64,000 bases of DNA from Strongylocentrotus droebachiensis. Lineage: Eukaryota; Echinodermata; Echinoidea; Camarodonta; Strongylocentrotidae. The position numbers and the translations under genes were made by a program. Numbering within the stretch: the first letter of the stretch is position 1; every line of letters begins with the position of its first letter. The notes under the pieces were generated by a model. The model had not been told where the DNA came from. It saw only the letters and a list, made by a program, of their open reading frames with translations, and made no database searches. This document shows, piece after piece, positions 45,881 to 57,706 of the stretch. The stretch is taken from NCBI GenBank assembly GCA_035222895.1, contig JAVYIG010005311.1:1-64000 (forward strand), written 5' to 3'.

Positions 45881-46034
45881 TTCTTGAAAAAATGTAAAAT
45901 AACTTGTGAGCTCTCTCATTTGTGTATGTCATTTCCGAAGAATATAATTATGTCCTCTGAAATGAATTGCTCTTCGGAAGCGCTTATAGGCATTCTTTGT
46001 CAAGAAATCTTTTGATGTGCATCTCCCTCCCCTC

Positions 46035-46048
46035 CCCTTCTCTCTCTC

Positions 46049-46091
<43 letters not shown>

Positions 46092-46106
46092 ATCTATCTA
46101 TCTCAT
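46035..46106. repeat. (CT)n microsatellite
   Basis: CT dinucleotides with a few TATC interruptions. Confidence 0.9.
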
Positions 46107-46554
46107 TATTCTTTCTTTCCCTTATTGATCCTTATCCACTTCTTCTGTCTCTATATTATACCTCTCTCTCCCTTTCTTCCCCCTCTGTCTCAAATGTCCT
46201 ATATACCAGTGAAAAACAGGAGTTGAAACCGTTTGTTTAAAGGTCGTTCAGTATGAGATTTCTAGACATAGGAACGAAATATGTACCGAAATGCACAGCA
46301 AATAATACAAAATCAAAACTTACTTAAATAAGATAAGAATGAACAGCAAGTAGGCCTAGTTCCAATCTAAAGCGAGTACGACGTGTGGCATCGCTGTCAC
46401 TTCTCAATACATTATTAAACTTTACATACCGAAAGTGCAAACTGTACACCATGAAGGGGCGCTCAATTATTTACTTCTTCAGAAACCAAAATACGGACAG
46501 TTGAGTACCGTTTCTATTATTCACTTGCTATAAAACTTGTCCCCCAGAAAAGTG

Positions 46555-47045
46555 GCCTTGGGATCTTGAGTAAGAATTATTATTCACTCTCGGGTCTTTG
46601 ATCATCGCTTGCTAGTCAGTGTATCCACGCTCCAGTGATGCCGCATAATAGGCAAACAGAATAGAATCATTTTGGATTTCATGCAGTTCCCTTTCCATAC
46701 ATCGCATAGCTTTACACTTTCACTTTCCCCGATAATTTTTGCGCATGTAGTTCCTCTTTTCCTATTATTGCCACGGTATCTTGGGTGAGAATTAGTGTTC
46801 ACTATCTGGTGTTTATCATCGTCACTAGGTATTGTATCCACGCTTCAGTGATCCCGCATGATAGGCAAACAAAATAGAGTCATTTTGGATTTCTAGAGAC
46901 AGTCCCTCGATATGCGTGATTACCCCTACGCTCTTTCATGCCCTTTCATGCAGTTCCCTTTTCTTGCATAGCATAGTTTTACACTTTCCCCGGCACTTTC
47001 CCCGATGATTTTCGCGCATCTAGTTCCTCTTTTCCTATTACAGGA
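46555..47045. repeat. Tandem duplication, unit ~240 bp
   Basis: Two copies share GGATCTTGAGTAAGAATTA / GTATCTTGGGTGAGAATTA, GTATCCACGCT.CAGTGAT, CCGCAT.ATAGGCAAACA, ATTTTGGATTTC, CATGCAGTTCCCTTT and TAGTTCCTCTTTTCCTATTA. The second copy has an extra ~40-bp block. Confidence 0.8.
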
Positions 47046-47466
47046 ATATAGAATGTCGTAGTAACGTAATACATGTACTGTGTGTTCTTCATAGGTCGGA
47101 TTATCTTGTTATTTGGGTTGACCCCAATCTTACCTATATTCATACTCGATAAGTGAAAACTACATTTCTTTAAAATAATAATAGCGGAGGAGTGACTGCC
47201 TTTAAAAAAAAAAATCTCACTCTTACTTTCTTGAATCCGATACAATAAAGCTTGTATAAATAAATACATTTATCATTTTAGAGAGTGTTGAAAGATTACT
47301 ATCTAGGGAGCGTCGGAACTGGATAATCCGGATTATTTTACTCTAACTCTCGTGTTTGGTGAATGACGTGAATAGTATAATACATCATTTTTGTGTCAAT
47401 AGGTCCTAATGCATTTTTAGAAGTAACCCTCGTTCTGAGGGGAAGCTATATGGACTGTCGCGTTAA

Positions 47467-48005
47467 AGGAAACCAAAACCTTCATACTAAGTTACTTTTA
47501 TTGTAAAGTTTAAAAGATTTGAATAAAATCAGTGAAAATTTGAACAAAATCGGGCAAGGAATAAGAAAGTTAGAGCATTTTGAAATGACTAGTCACTAGA
47601 GGGCGGTATTCAATTTTATGACATCATCTGTGAACAACTCTCCATGCCTTTTGTACATAAAATTTCACAATTTTTTTGTTTTCTTCGTATTTATTTGTGT
47701 TCTTGATCCGACTTCATAACATGTGAAGTAGAATATCATTTTGCATTCTATATCTTGCTTTCAGGGGAGTACGTTATCTCAATCACAAGAAAGAAGGAAA
47801 AATATGAAATTTGATGTACAAAAGGCATGGAGAGTTGTCCACAGATGATGTCATCAAATTGAATACCGCCCTCTAGTGACTACTCATTTCAAAAAGCTCT
47901 TACGTCCTTATTCCTTGCCCGATTTTGTTCAAATTTTCACTGATATTTTTCAAATATCTTAAACTTTACAATAAAAGTAACTTAGTATGAAGGTTTTGGT
48001 TTCCT
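47467..48005. mobile_element. Long-TIR MITE with TTAA flanks, 539 bp
   Basis: TTAA lies outside both ends (47463-47466, 48006-48009). The ends AGGAAACCAAAACCTTCATA and TATGAAGGTTTTGGTTTCCT open inverted repeats of about 200 bp. These include CAAAATCGGGCAAGGAATAA, CACTAGAGGGCGGTATTCAA and TCTCCATGCCTTTTGTACA, leaving only ~120 bp in the middle. Kolobok-like by flank. Confidence 0.85.
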
Positions 48006-48059
48006 TTAATATGAGATCAATAGAATGCAATGTATTTGATTACCGGCATGGCAATATTG

Positions 48060-48300
48060 ATTTAATTGTTACTACCCCCCCCCCCCCCCCACCCCCATAA
48101 CAAGATTATTGATACACTGGAAAAAAATGAAATAAAATGACAGTGACGTGACAGTGAGAAAAGAGAGAAAAAGCACAACAAAAAGCAAAGGAAATGGAAA
48201 GAAAGAAAGGGAAAGGAAATGGAAAGAAGGGAAAGTAAAGGAAATGGAAAGAAAGGAAAGGAAAGGAAATTAAAAGGAAATGAAAAGAAATTAAAAGGTA
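48060..48300. repeat. Poly-C run and purine-rich (GGAAA)n tract
   Basis: A C run at about 48075-48095, then GGAAATGGAAAGAAAGGGAAA-type repeats to 48298. Confidence 0.85.
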
Positions 48301-49280
48301 AATTGATAACCACCTTTAAAATTATTCAAATCGATGAAAAAAAATGACTTTTCAAAATGATCATGCTCAAAGGTTTGAATACACTCTCACTTCTATGTTT
48401 TATATACGCCAATAAAACGCATGCCACATACGTCTAGGTTTATAGAAAGTCCAATTAGTCCTACCTTTCATTACAACTACTTTAACCCTGATGATTGATG
48501 CATGAACCTACAACAGCGAAGAGAAATTAACAAACTCAGTGGATCCGTGTAAATATTTTGTTACATCTATTGACTCTACATGTTACTGAGTGACATGAAC
48601 GAATAAGCCATCAGTGAGAGATGACATCGTGAGAGTGTTTAAAGCTGTAGCATATTAATTGGAAAGCTGATAAATTTGTGGAGCCAAGTTGAATTTCATA
48701 GACGAATGACTGCTGACGGAAATGCAGCTTGTTAATATTTATCTGACATGTTCTGACATCTATTAACAAGCTGTCGGATATGTTTTGTGTTTTCTTTTTT
48801 AAAGGAGGTTTACTGTACTCAGATTGAAGTATATTGTTTATTTGGTACTGTCAGAAAATAATATTGAAAATATTGTAGCCTTTCTCTCCCTCTCTCTCTC
48901 TATATATATGTATACGCTTCTCATCATTTTCATTAAAGCGATTTGTAAACAACTTGATTGGTACGTTTCTGTGACGTGCTTTAACTTTTCCCCGATATAT
49001 TTCTTTGAGCTGTAAAGCGTTTCCAAGGTTATGTGTCTTGTTCAGTTTCCTATAAAGCGTTTCTAATTAAAGGTTATGTGCCTTTTTAAAATTTCGTTCA
49101 AACTATTTGCGCATTGCCTTGGAAACGCTATAGAGATGATTAAGCTTAATTTTTGTCAAAACTACTTTATAAGACGTTATTCGTGAACCTATAAGAAACT
49201 GTTTTATTTAAAGCTTGAATCGTCTCTTGTTCATCATTTATTGCGTCAACTTTTTCCATCACGATGACTTTTTATCGGAT
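48301..49280. other. Non-coding stretch
   Basis: No gene seen. AGCTTGTTAATA (48726) and TATTAACAAGCT (about 48763) form a short inverted pair. Confidence 0.4.
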
Positions 49281-49552
49281 ATATATATATATATATATAT
49301 ATGTATATTGTCTCACTGACAATATCTCGACTATCAATGGAGTTATCACGCCAGGGACTTCTTTTTTATAAGAGTGGGTATATGACAAAACAAAACAAAA
49401 AAATCACTTTATTTTCATTTTGTTTCCAAATTATTTTCATTATAATTGTATTATCATTAATATAACCATTATGTGTATTGTCATATTAGTTGGAGTTTTT
49501 GTTTCATATGTATTATTATCGATATTATTATTATTATCATTGTTGTTATCAA

Positions 49553-49585
<33 letters not shown>

Positions 49586-49645
49586 GACTACTACAACCTC
49601 TACTGCTACTCCTACTACTACTCATACTACTACTACTACTATACT
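49281..49645. repeat. (TA)n and ATT/CTA trinucleotide tracts
   Basis: (AT)n at 49282-49302, then TTATTATTATTA runs and ACTACTACT runs from 49508 to 49640. Confidence 0.9.
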
Positions 49646-49959
49646 GATTTGAATTGCTTTGCTTTTCTTTTACTTGCTTTAAACCTCTGTTGCCTTCTTG
49701 AAAAAACAGTCTCGTGGAGTCCTCGCCTGCATACAGTTCCAGATTTTATTAGGATTTTGGTCCGTATTGATGTATATCTTTCAATGATCATTGAATATTA
49801 ACCCGGCCACACGCGAGAAAAAACATATCAATTCAGCACAGACACAAGCAAGCATCGCGTTTATTCAAAGATGTGGTTGCTCTTTTATAGAAAATGGTTC
49901 TAATTAGCTTTTAATTGGCATAAGCGGGTCAGTGTGCACAGTGAAGGACACGGTTAAAG

Positions 49960-50260
49960 AGAATGTTAAGTTCTGGGAAAGGTGAAAAATAATGTGTGAC
50001 CTTTTCATTCTTTTATAAGTTAGTATGGAGGAGTATCATAAAGCAAATGTCCCCTGAAAAGGACGGCTCTTCAAACTCTCCTATATTAAAAATGTGACAT
50101 GTTACACCTAAATGTTGTGGACCAAATTTTCATGCCACATGACTTGTCTGTGTAGTCCCATACCCATTTCTGTGTACAGTGCATGTGACTTTTAGCAATC
50201 AATGCCTTGCCATTTCTTATCATTTTGATGGTTCCAAAACTTCACACTATACACCAATAC
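49960..50260 (+). repeat. Dispersed repeat family B copy
   Basis: Resembles 6790-7110 and 45885-46010: AGTTCTGG.AAAGGTGAAAAATAA, TGTGTAGTCCCATA.CC, ATTTTGAT..TTCCAAA, CTTCACA.TA.ACCAAT. Confidence 0.6.
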
Positions 50261-51750
50261 TTACATGTACATGTATGTTCTACCTATGATAAACCTTTCC
50301 CTTCGCGGCAGTTTTTTTCACAATGCAATCGCATGACCAAAACTCAACTTCAGCTTTAATGACCCTGAAGTTCATCATCATCTACCATTTCACCCCATTA
50401 CACGATATTGATGTGGAAACAGTGCACGAAGTCATATTACATCAGTTAATAAATGCCTCCGGAAAATCATTGTCCGATTGACCTATTCAATATGGATTAT
50501 CACTCGTCAACCAGCAAATGGGTGGATGTTTAATATGCCTAGTCATCACTGCCTCATTATTGCAGTTTATACGGGTGCATGAAGTTGGTATTCGATAACG
50601 TAACAAGCGGGAAGAATCTCAGCTCGGCTGGAAAATAAACATTATTGTAAGCTCATTTTAAAAGGAAAGGTGATTTGAAGGTAAATGTTTTCTTCTTTTC
50701 TAAGTTTTTTCCTTTCATTTTTAAAATCAGACAGTAGTACAGTACAATCCAAATATTGTATATATATTTGTGTATGTGTGTGCGCGCGCGTGTGTGTGTG
50801 TGTGTGTATATATATATGTATGTGGTGTAGGTGCATTTGTGTGTGTGGGAAAGATAATACCATCAAGGGAGTTCAACTTGGAAAAACATGAACATAAACA
50901 AATATTAATGCCGAGAATATTTCTCGTTTTGTGAAAGATACAATATTTTTATAAATAAGCTAAAATATCTTCTGGACGAAATTTGGAAAGTCATTGGTTT
51001 TTAAGTCAATAACGGAAATAAAAAAATATGGGAAGGATAAAGATATACTCCAAATACCCTCGTTTGGAAACCTAGTTGAGCAAATTCAATATGAAAGCAG
51101 ATTTACATTGCAAAGAGATATTTAAATAGTAATCTAAAATGACTTTTCGGATGATGGAAAAGGTATAATACACAGAAAGAATCACTTTTGAATTTAAAAT
51201 GTCTGTTTTTAAAGACACAACGTATAACGTGGTTATAACAATTATTATACAGAGGAAATACTGGATGGAAACTGTATTGATTATTGTTTCAGAACAGTAA
51301 AGGAAAGATTTTTTGTTTTTATTTGACTATGATACGTCAAATTAACACTGAAATGCCATTAATTTATCTAGAAATGCTGAGAGTGAATAAAGTGATATAT
51401 AATAATAATAATATACTTGTATGTATAAAAGTTTAAAATCATGTTGTATAGTGATTCATTTAGGCACACTCCATGTAAACCGATGTTGCTCCTGCTATTC
51501 CAACTAGTTGAAGAATGCTAATACATGAAGCTCCCTGTGTCAAATTTCAACAAGTTTATTTTTTTTAGATTTTAATAAACTTGAATATTTCTCAGCAGAA
51601 AATAACATTTCAGGTTATAAAATCAAGGATAACTTATGGTTGTTTTGTCAAAGATTGACGTGTGTTGTATTGTATTGTATTTATTAAACTTCATCGATGT
51701 ACATCAATATTCTGTTTATAAACATACAATGTAATGTAACAAATCAATAT
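50261..51750. other. AT-rich non-coding stretch
   Basis: No gene seen. 50762-50822 is (TG)n/(TA)n. 51403-51415 is a short (AAT)n. Confidence 0.45.
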
Positions 51751-51756
51751 TCTGTT

Positions 51757-52265
51757 TGATAATAATAATAATAATAATATTTAATTTTTATATAGCGCAT
51801 AATACAAATGTCTCTAAGCGCTTTACACAAATCTTCACATATTCGTAGATTCGGGGGCGTTTTTTCTGGTCTTTTGTATCTTCCCAACAGCTTTGTTCGT
51901 TATTTACTAATTTTTTGTTTTCTTCAAAATATTTATAGACAAGGCCATCTTCATCCAAACTTCGTATTCGTATCCAATATTTGAGCATGTTTATTGCAAT
52001 TTGAATAAGTTGAGGATGCCTTCCAATTTCAGCTGAAACTGCTAAATTGGTACATTTGCGGTTTACCCCTATGATATTTTTACAACACTGAATGTGTACT
52101 TTCTAAAAATTGTTTTCATAATACAGTCCTGTTTCCCTGTTTCTATTTGAAGAATTTTCTTCATGTCTATTGCACTAGCACCCCAAATTTCGGATCCATA
52201 AAGCAAAATAGGTTGTATGGTTGCATCAAACAGGTGTAATAAGGTTTTATTACTGGGCGTATAAT
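51757..52265 (-). mobile_element. LINE ORF2 C-terminal fragment and tail
   Basis: The minus strand reads LLHLFDATIQPILLYGSEIW and GASAIDMKKI, then (after a frameshift) CCKNIIGVNRKCTNLAVSAE and IGRHPQLIQIAINMLKYWIR. The IQPILLYGSEIWG and AVxxExGRxPLxxxxxxxxxKYW forms are common in metazoan non-LTR elements. The 3' end is a TATAGCGC word plus (ATT)n at 51762-51780. Confidence 0.8.
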
Positions 52266-52939
52266 TGCCGACAGATTTATAAAGTCGAAATTACTAGTAA
52301 AGTATTGCTCATAGCATAATTGAATTTACGGATAAGGGAATGAGCGAAATTTTGGTAAGAACAAGGAGTAGACAACTAACCAGGAAAACACAGACAATTT
52401 CAATCCATGTTATTACACGGAGTACAAAGAACAACTAATGATGTTAAGATTTATTAAGGACAATTTTTACTCATTTTGCCAAAAAAGCCAGATCGAGACC
52501 TACTTAAACACTTTGTTTTTAATTGTGTAAGATCAAACAGTTATGCCTTTTATTACAGAACACTTCGATTTAGTTAAAATTAAGGTAGATAGAGTGGAGA
52601 GAAATCATATGTTTAGGATTGGCGGGAAACTCTAGCAAAATTAAGTGTGTGAATACATGTATTATCATAATTTGTTTTTAAATATACTATTTTAAATCAA
52701 GATCAAAAGGTCATTTACCCTTCAGTGTAAAGATACAGGAAATTTATTTAGGATTTTATAGAGGAGGAAAAGAACTTAGCAATCAAGGTAAGCAGTTTTC
52801 TGTTGCATTTACAAAAATGGGAAGAATTAGACGGGAATATGAATGTGAGCGGGTAACCTTGCTGTGTGTTTTGTGTGTGTGTGTGTGTGTGTTTATGTGT
52901 ATGCGGGTGTGTATGTGTGGGGTGTTTGTGTGTGTGGGG

Positions 52940-53153
52940 CAGCGGCGGATCCAGGTGGGCCCGGGCCCCTTCCCTGGCCAAATAAAAATCTGTTTAAAAA
53001 ATGGTAATTTTAATTTTACCTTTAAAAAAAAAGTGCTCACTATCCCACCCCCCCCCCCCACCCCCCGCGTATTCGACCGGTCGGCTTAATATTTTCTCAC
53101 ACATTGGGGTTCCTCTTGGGCCCCTCCCTCGCCGCCGGCTGGATCCGCCTCTG
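52940..53153. mobile_element. hAT-like MITE of the CAG-ended family, 214 bp
   Basis: Starts CAGCGGCGGATCCAGG and ends CTGGATCCGCCTCTG. GTGGGG sits directly outside both ends, though in a GT-rich context. The inside has a poly-C run and CGACCGGTCGGCTTAAT. Confidence 0.78.
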
Positions 53154-53681
53154 GTGGGGTGTGAGGATGTGTGAGGGTGTTCTTGCGTGTAAGTGTATGT
53201 AATTGTGATATGTCTGTCAGTGTGCGTGTGTATAATATGTGAGGATGATTGAGTTGCAAATGGTAGTAGGTTTGGGGGTTGTTTGGGGATTGCGTATAGT
53301 AAGAGAGGGAGTTCATTTTGTTTTGTTTTATATGATCACTGATTTCATTCATTTCCCCCCTTTTTTTCGTTCGTAATTAATGAGTTGTACATGTTTTAAG
53401 TTAATGTTATTAAGTTATTATGATGAAGAAAAAGAATTTCTTTTGAAGAATTATTTGTATCGTTTTGATATTCATTTAAATAAAAATAGAAATTATGGCA
53501 AATACAGAAAAATTGTCCATACCTAACAAAAAAACCTATAAAAATCAAAGCATTTAGTTTAAGCAGCAATGTATTAATATCACGAAATACATTAAGTATC
53601 CTCTTCCTCATTAACTGATTGATAATATAAAGCATGATCATTTATACATTGTGTTTCATATTTTGATTTCAGAGTTGCGAT

Positions 53682-53693
53682 CCCCCGACTAAG
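53682..53693 (+). promoter_or_regulatory. Likely 3' splice site of a 5' UTR exon near the GPCR start
   Basis: TTTTGATTTCAG at 53661-53672 precedes the GPCR start at 53694 by about 20 bases, so transcripts may splice a non-coding leader here. This span is the short UTR remainder before ATG. Confidence 0.35.
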
Positions 53694-54728
53694 ATGGCTA
53701 ACAGCACTGGCTTGACCGAGGAAGCATTGGGTGGTAGTCCGCAAGGAACGAGTCTTGGTACATTTGAAATCTTTCGTGCTGTACTTTTTGCAGTTGTCCC
53801 GCTGATTAACATCATTATCAATCTCTTCATCGCCATCGTTTTGTTCAAAGACGATAACCTGGACTTCAACGACGTTGATACCTTTCTATACAAGAGCGTC
53901 ATTTCACTCGACATCATGTTCTCGATCGTCTACCCGGTCTTTGCCTCCTTCTTCAACTTCGATGTCCTCGAGTCTGATGATATCCAGAAAATGGCGCAGG
54001 TTTGCTTAACATCTTGTTTCTGGTTCTCCTTTTTCCTCCTCGTCACGGCATGGATGTTATGCGCCATCGCAATTAACAAGTACATTTACATCACTTTTCC
54101 ACTCAAATACCACATCTATGTGACGATTGGGAGAGTGAAGCTTTTCACCATTGTCGCGTTTCTCTATTCAGGGTTCAGCGCTATGATAGTCCTACCGTTT
54201 CCCGCCTTTCCGTTCATCGATATACGCGAATGCTCACCGGTGGCTTTTAGGCAAACAATGCCCAAGAGTTTCCCGTATCTTGTTACATTGATATTATCCA
54301 TGGCACTACCATTATGCCTAATAATATTCTTCAATTTCGCCTTGATACGTAAAGCGAAGGTGCAATCGAAACGCTTACGTCGTGTGGTAGTTCAACCGCT
54401 TGCCGATAATCACGGAATGGTGGGGAGGGACATCGACAACGGCGTTCAAGGCGGGATGCGATCTCGGGGACTGAGGAATGTTATTCGCCTGGTGTCGGTA
54501 GCATTGTTTACTCTTAACACGTATGCCGTTTCATTGATATCTCTCTGCTTTATTACGGGCGTATTGAATTTGGACCGAGCGCTGTACATCATGAATGATG
54601 TATCGCAATATATTTGGAACAGTAAAATGGTAGTCGTGATGCTGAGCGATGTTAATATGAGAAAGGCCATGAAAAAGCGATTGAAAAAGATCGCTAGCAA
54701 GATTAAATTCAGCGAAGGACGATTATAA
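53694..54728 (+). CDS. Divergent rhodopsin-like (class A) GPCR, intronless
   Basis: 344 residues in one exon. Seven hydrophobic segments at about 28-50, 63-88, 100-127, 149-171, 192-216, 263-288 and 295-318. A short N-terminus has one N-glycosylation site (NST). Class A marks: Asn in helix 1 (N43), Asp in helix 2 (SLD, D73), Cys104 at the top of helix 3 with Cys180 in loop 2 (likely disulfide), Pro206 in helix 5. Departures: NKY replaces DRY after helix 3, helix 6 lacks the CWxP proline, and helix 7 reads WNSKMVVVML in place of NPxxY. The C-tail is short and basic. Echinoderms have large lineage-specific sets of such intronless receptors, several thought to be chemosensory. That role is inference here. 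ATG 53694 is chosen as the first Met of the long frame. Base use is more GC-rich than the flanks, as for real coding sequence. Confidence 0.9.
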   Translation: MANSTGLTEEALGGSPQGTSLGTFEIFRAVLFAVVPLINIIINLFIAIVLFKDDNLDFNDVDTFLYKSVISLDIMFSIVYPVFASFFNFDVLESDDIQKMAQVCLTSCFWFSFFLLVTAWMLCAIAINKYIYITFPLKYHIYVTIGRVKLFTIVAFLYSGFSAMIVLPFPAFPFIDIRECSPVAFRQTMPKSFPYLVTLILSMALPLCLIIFFNFALIRKAKVQSKRLRRVVVQPLADNHGMVGRDIDNGVQGGMRSRGLRNVIRLVSVALFTLNTYAVSLISLCFITGVLNLDRALYIMNDVSQYIWNSKMVVVMLSDVNMRKAMKKRLKKIASKIKFSEGRL

Positions 54729-54949
54729 ATAGAACGTTTCAGTACCTAAACACCGTTTCAATGTAGAATCTTTCCCCCTTTTCTCTCACACTCACCGTCT
54801 TTTTTTTAATGGGATACTCTCAGGTATTTTTACCAGTTTAACATTTTCATTTGGAGTAGAACCACTCCAGGAACAAAGAAGAGGTTCAGCGGGTTTCCAC
54901 ATGATATCTGTAAAGTTAGTTTTCTACCCTGAATTAAATTCAGCTCTCT

Positions 54950-55595
54950 CTCCATGTCTATTTCTCTTTTTATTCTATTCATCCTTTTTATTTTTCATTA
55001 TACTCCATCTCTTTCTCATACCTATTTCTTTCTCTTTTATTCTATTCATCCTTTTTATTTTTATTTATACTCTATCTCTCTCTCTCTCTCTCTCTATCTG
55101 CCTCATGCCCATCTCTTTCTTGTATTTATTTGTCCTTTAAACGTTTCATTATACTCCATCTCTCTCTCTTTCTCATACCTATCTATTTCTCTTTTTATTC
55201 TATTCATCCTTTTTATTTTTCATTATACTCCATCTCTCTAGGTCGGTCTCTCTCTCTATCTGTCTCATGCCTATCTCTTTTTCTTTTATTCTATTTGTCC
55301 TTTAACTCATAGCCTGCCATGAGGCTGCATGCACGCTATTGTTACTCTGCTTCTTGCATGCTAGCACGCATTCGTAATAGCAGTTATTGTTCATGCCCAT
55401 TGGACTGTGCCTAGTGTTTTGCACGCGCTATTGTTAGTACCATCGCGTTAATCCGATTATCTCGATATAAATCTGGCACTGGGGGATTAGCCCTGTGGCA
55501 GGATAAGCATTTAATTATACTCCATCTCTCTCTCTATCTCATACCTATCTATTTTTTCTTTTTTATTCTATTCATCCTTTCTATTTAAATCCTTA
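54950..55595. repeat. Minisatellite, unit ~70-80 bp, interrupted
   Basis: Copies of a TC/TA-rich unit with TTTTATTCTATTCATCC, TTTTTATTTTTCATTATACT and CCATCTCT.TCTCATACCTAT occur at about 54955-55310 and again at 55515-55590. A non-repeat block (55311-55510, with GCATGCACGC and CACGCGCTATTGTTA words) splits them. The block begins and ends near the same ATTATACTCCATCTC words, so it may be an insertion. It lies just downstream of the GPCR and could be in its 3' UTR. Confidence 0.78.
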
Positions 55596-55978
55596 TAAAG
55601 TAAATTTGTAATACTTTTTCACTGTCAATGTAACCCTCGTCATTTTCTTTGATATTTTACTGAGTTTCAGACAACATTTTGCTAGTCATTGAGTTAAATG
55701 TATATACAACTTGAGTGGTTTATTACTTTGACATAATTATACAGTATACATTATACATGTAGTTTATTTGAACTGAAATGTAAATCATTAGAAGCTTGAA
55801 AATGACAGCAATGCTGTGAAGAAGACAAAAATAGACAAAATGGTATAGCCACTGGTTTGTCCAACTGGCATTGATTGCAATTATTTCTTCATCATGATCC
55901 AAGACCTTGAAAACAAAATCAGTTCACTAAATGAGAAAGTTAAACAAATGCATGGCTTTGTAGTACATGTACATGTAT

Positions 55979-56045
55979 AATAATAATAATAATTACATTT
56001 AAAGGGCACTTTATACAGATGTTTCTAAGCGCACAGGTGGTATTG
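55979..56045 (-). mobile_element. L2-type LINE tail remnant
   Basis: ATAATAATAATAATTACATTTAAAG then TTTCTAAGCGCA match the tail of the LINE at 531-600. Confidence 0.6.
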
Positions 56046-56502
56046 TCTATCTAACTTATAATTATTACTGCGGGATTAGAATTTCCTCCAAGTTTCATTC
56101 AATGAAAGAAAATAAATGGAGCCGAGTCATACTACACTGCCCCAGCTCAAATGAAACTTTACTATGTGTTGTGATTTTAATCTTTGAAAAGAATGTGCCT
56201 TTAGTTTCAGACCTATCAGACCTACATGTATATATCAACATCCCTAAATTTTGATGCTATCTTATTCCAAATCAGACCTTTACAAGGCTTTGGAAAAACC
56301 ACACAGATTTTCAAAATTCAGTCTTGTTAAAACCATCCATACACAACAAAATTGTGAAAATTGGGTGTCAGAACGTACATGTATGACTGTCACTTACCAA
56401 CATTAACTACACATAAATGTATACATTTATCACATTTCCAACAAAATTTGTAATACTGAACGTTTCAAAGTTTTCAACTTAACTTTAATGTTCTGTTCTT
56501 TA

Positions 56503-56826
56503 ATAAGCCAGTTCACGGTTGCAGTCTGAGCATGAGCAGATAAAGGTCATTGCAGAACAAATTGTGAAATACACGGAGACGGAATACTGGAAACATGCTC
56601 ATGAAAGTTATGTACCGGTAATCATTATTAATTTATGCAAAAGCAGAGCACTCCATGATACACAGGTGGAAGTATTCTTTGAAAAGGGGAAGTATGTAGC
56701 ATCTCCATCGCTGTAGGAGTGATTATTTCAAAATATACAAAGTGGGACCTCTTCATGTTTTGAAGATCAGTGAATATTCGGGGTTATTGCAGCCATGTGC
56801 TAACCGTGAACTGGTCTATTGTGATG
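56503..56826. mobile_element. MITE with CCAGTTCACGGTT ends, ~324 bp
   Basis: Left AATAAGCCAGTTCACGGTT, right AACCGTGAACTGGTCTATT (inverted). The 65-residue frame inside (56519-56716) starts within the terminal repeat and has no family resemblance, so I do not call it a gene. Confidence 0.62.
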
Positions 56827-57579
56827 GCACTGAATGAGGATAGCTTAAAGAGAGCCTGTAGGCATAGTACATCTATATATATGCAAACAATAAAGAGAGA
56901 CCATGCAAGAACATGTTTATTGACAGATTGGTTGATTGATTTGTAAAGCATTATTAGGACATGATACTCTGTGGAAGTTTTGAATGAACGATTGAACGTG
57001 CAGCTGCCATCAGGGCTACAAGATCATTATGAACTTTCTTTTGTAGATACTGAGTTCCTGCTAAGAATGCAGATTCTTGACATTTTTCAAAAATAAATTT
57101 TGGCAAATTTCATGTACCTATTTATATGCCAGTATTGTAGGTCACTGTTCAGTAGTGCATCAAAAGTAGAGACAAACTACTGCTTTATTCAATCAAGGTA
57201 TTAATTTAAAGATAATGTTCAAGCATCGTGGGGGAAGAGGCCAACGAGTTAATATAGTTGTATTTTCACCTTCGAGATCCCTTACAGCGTAAAGTGCAGA
57301 GCAGTTTGTCCAAAGCAGAGTTTAGTCAAGATTCAGAGGAAAAAGTTGATCTGATACGAAAGAGTTCTTATTGTAAAAATCTTCATTTCAATAGACAAAA
57401 CAAATTGTATTCAAAGAAAATTGTTATCCAACGCCACTAGAAGACATTAACAGTAGCAATCATGAAAAACGGATGCAATTTCAATCTCTTCTGGCTCATT
57501 CTTTCCTTTGCTGTATTCTAAACTCAATATTATTTACAAAATACTTTCACCGAGGTATCCATTAATGTACATCTCAGTA

Positions 57580-57706
57580 CTAGAAGTCCAACTTCTCCTT
57601 CAAAACCTGGACACCTTTTGATGTGAGCTTTGCCACATTCTTACGGGATTCTTGTAACACTGTACTTATCCTTTTCCTGGCAGCGTCATTTCCACATTCT
57701 ACAAGG
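57580..57706 (-). CDS. PUM3: PUM3 last exon
   Basis: SLVECGNDAARKRISTVLQE then SRKNVAKLTSKGVQVLKEKL, DF and stop TAG at 57580-57582. Confidence 0.91.

Noticed and set aside
56519..56716. 65-residue frame that looks non-repetitive
   Set aside because: It begins inside the terminal inverted repeat of a MITE and shows no family motif or splice context.
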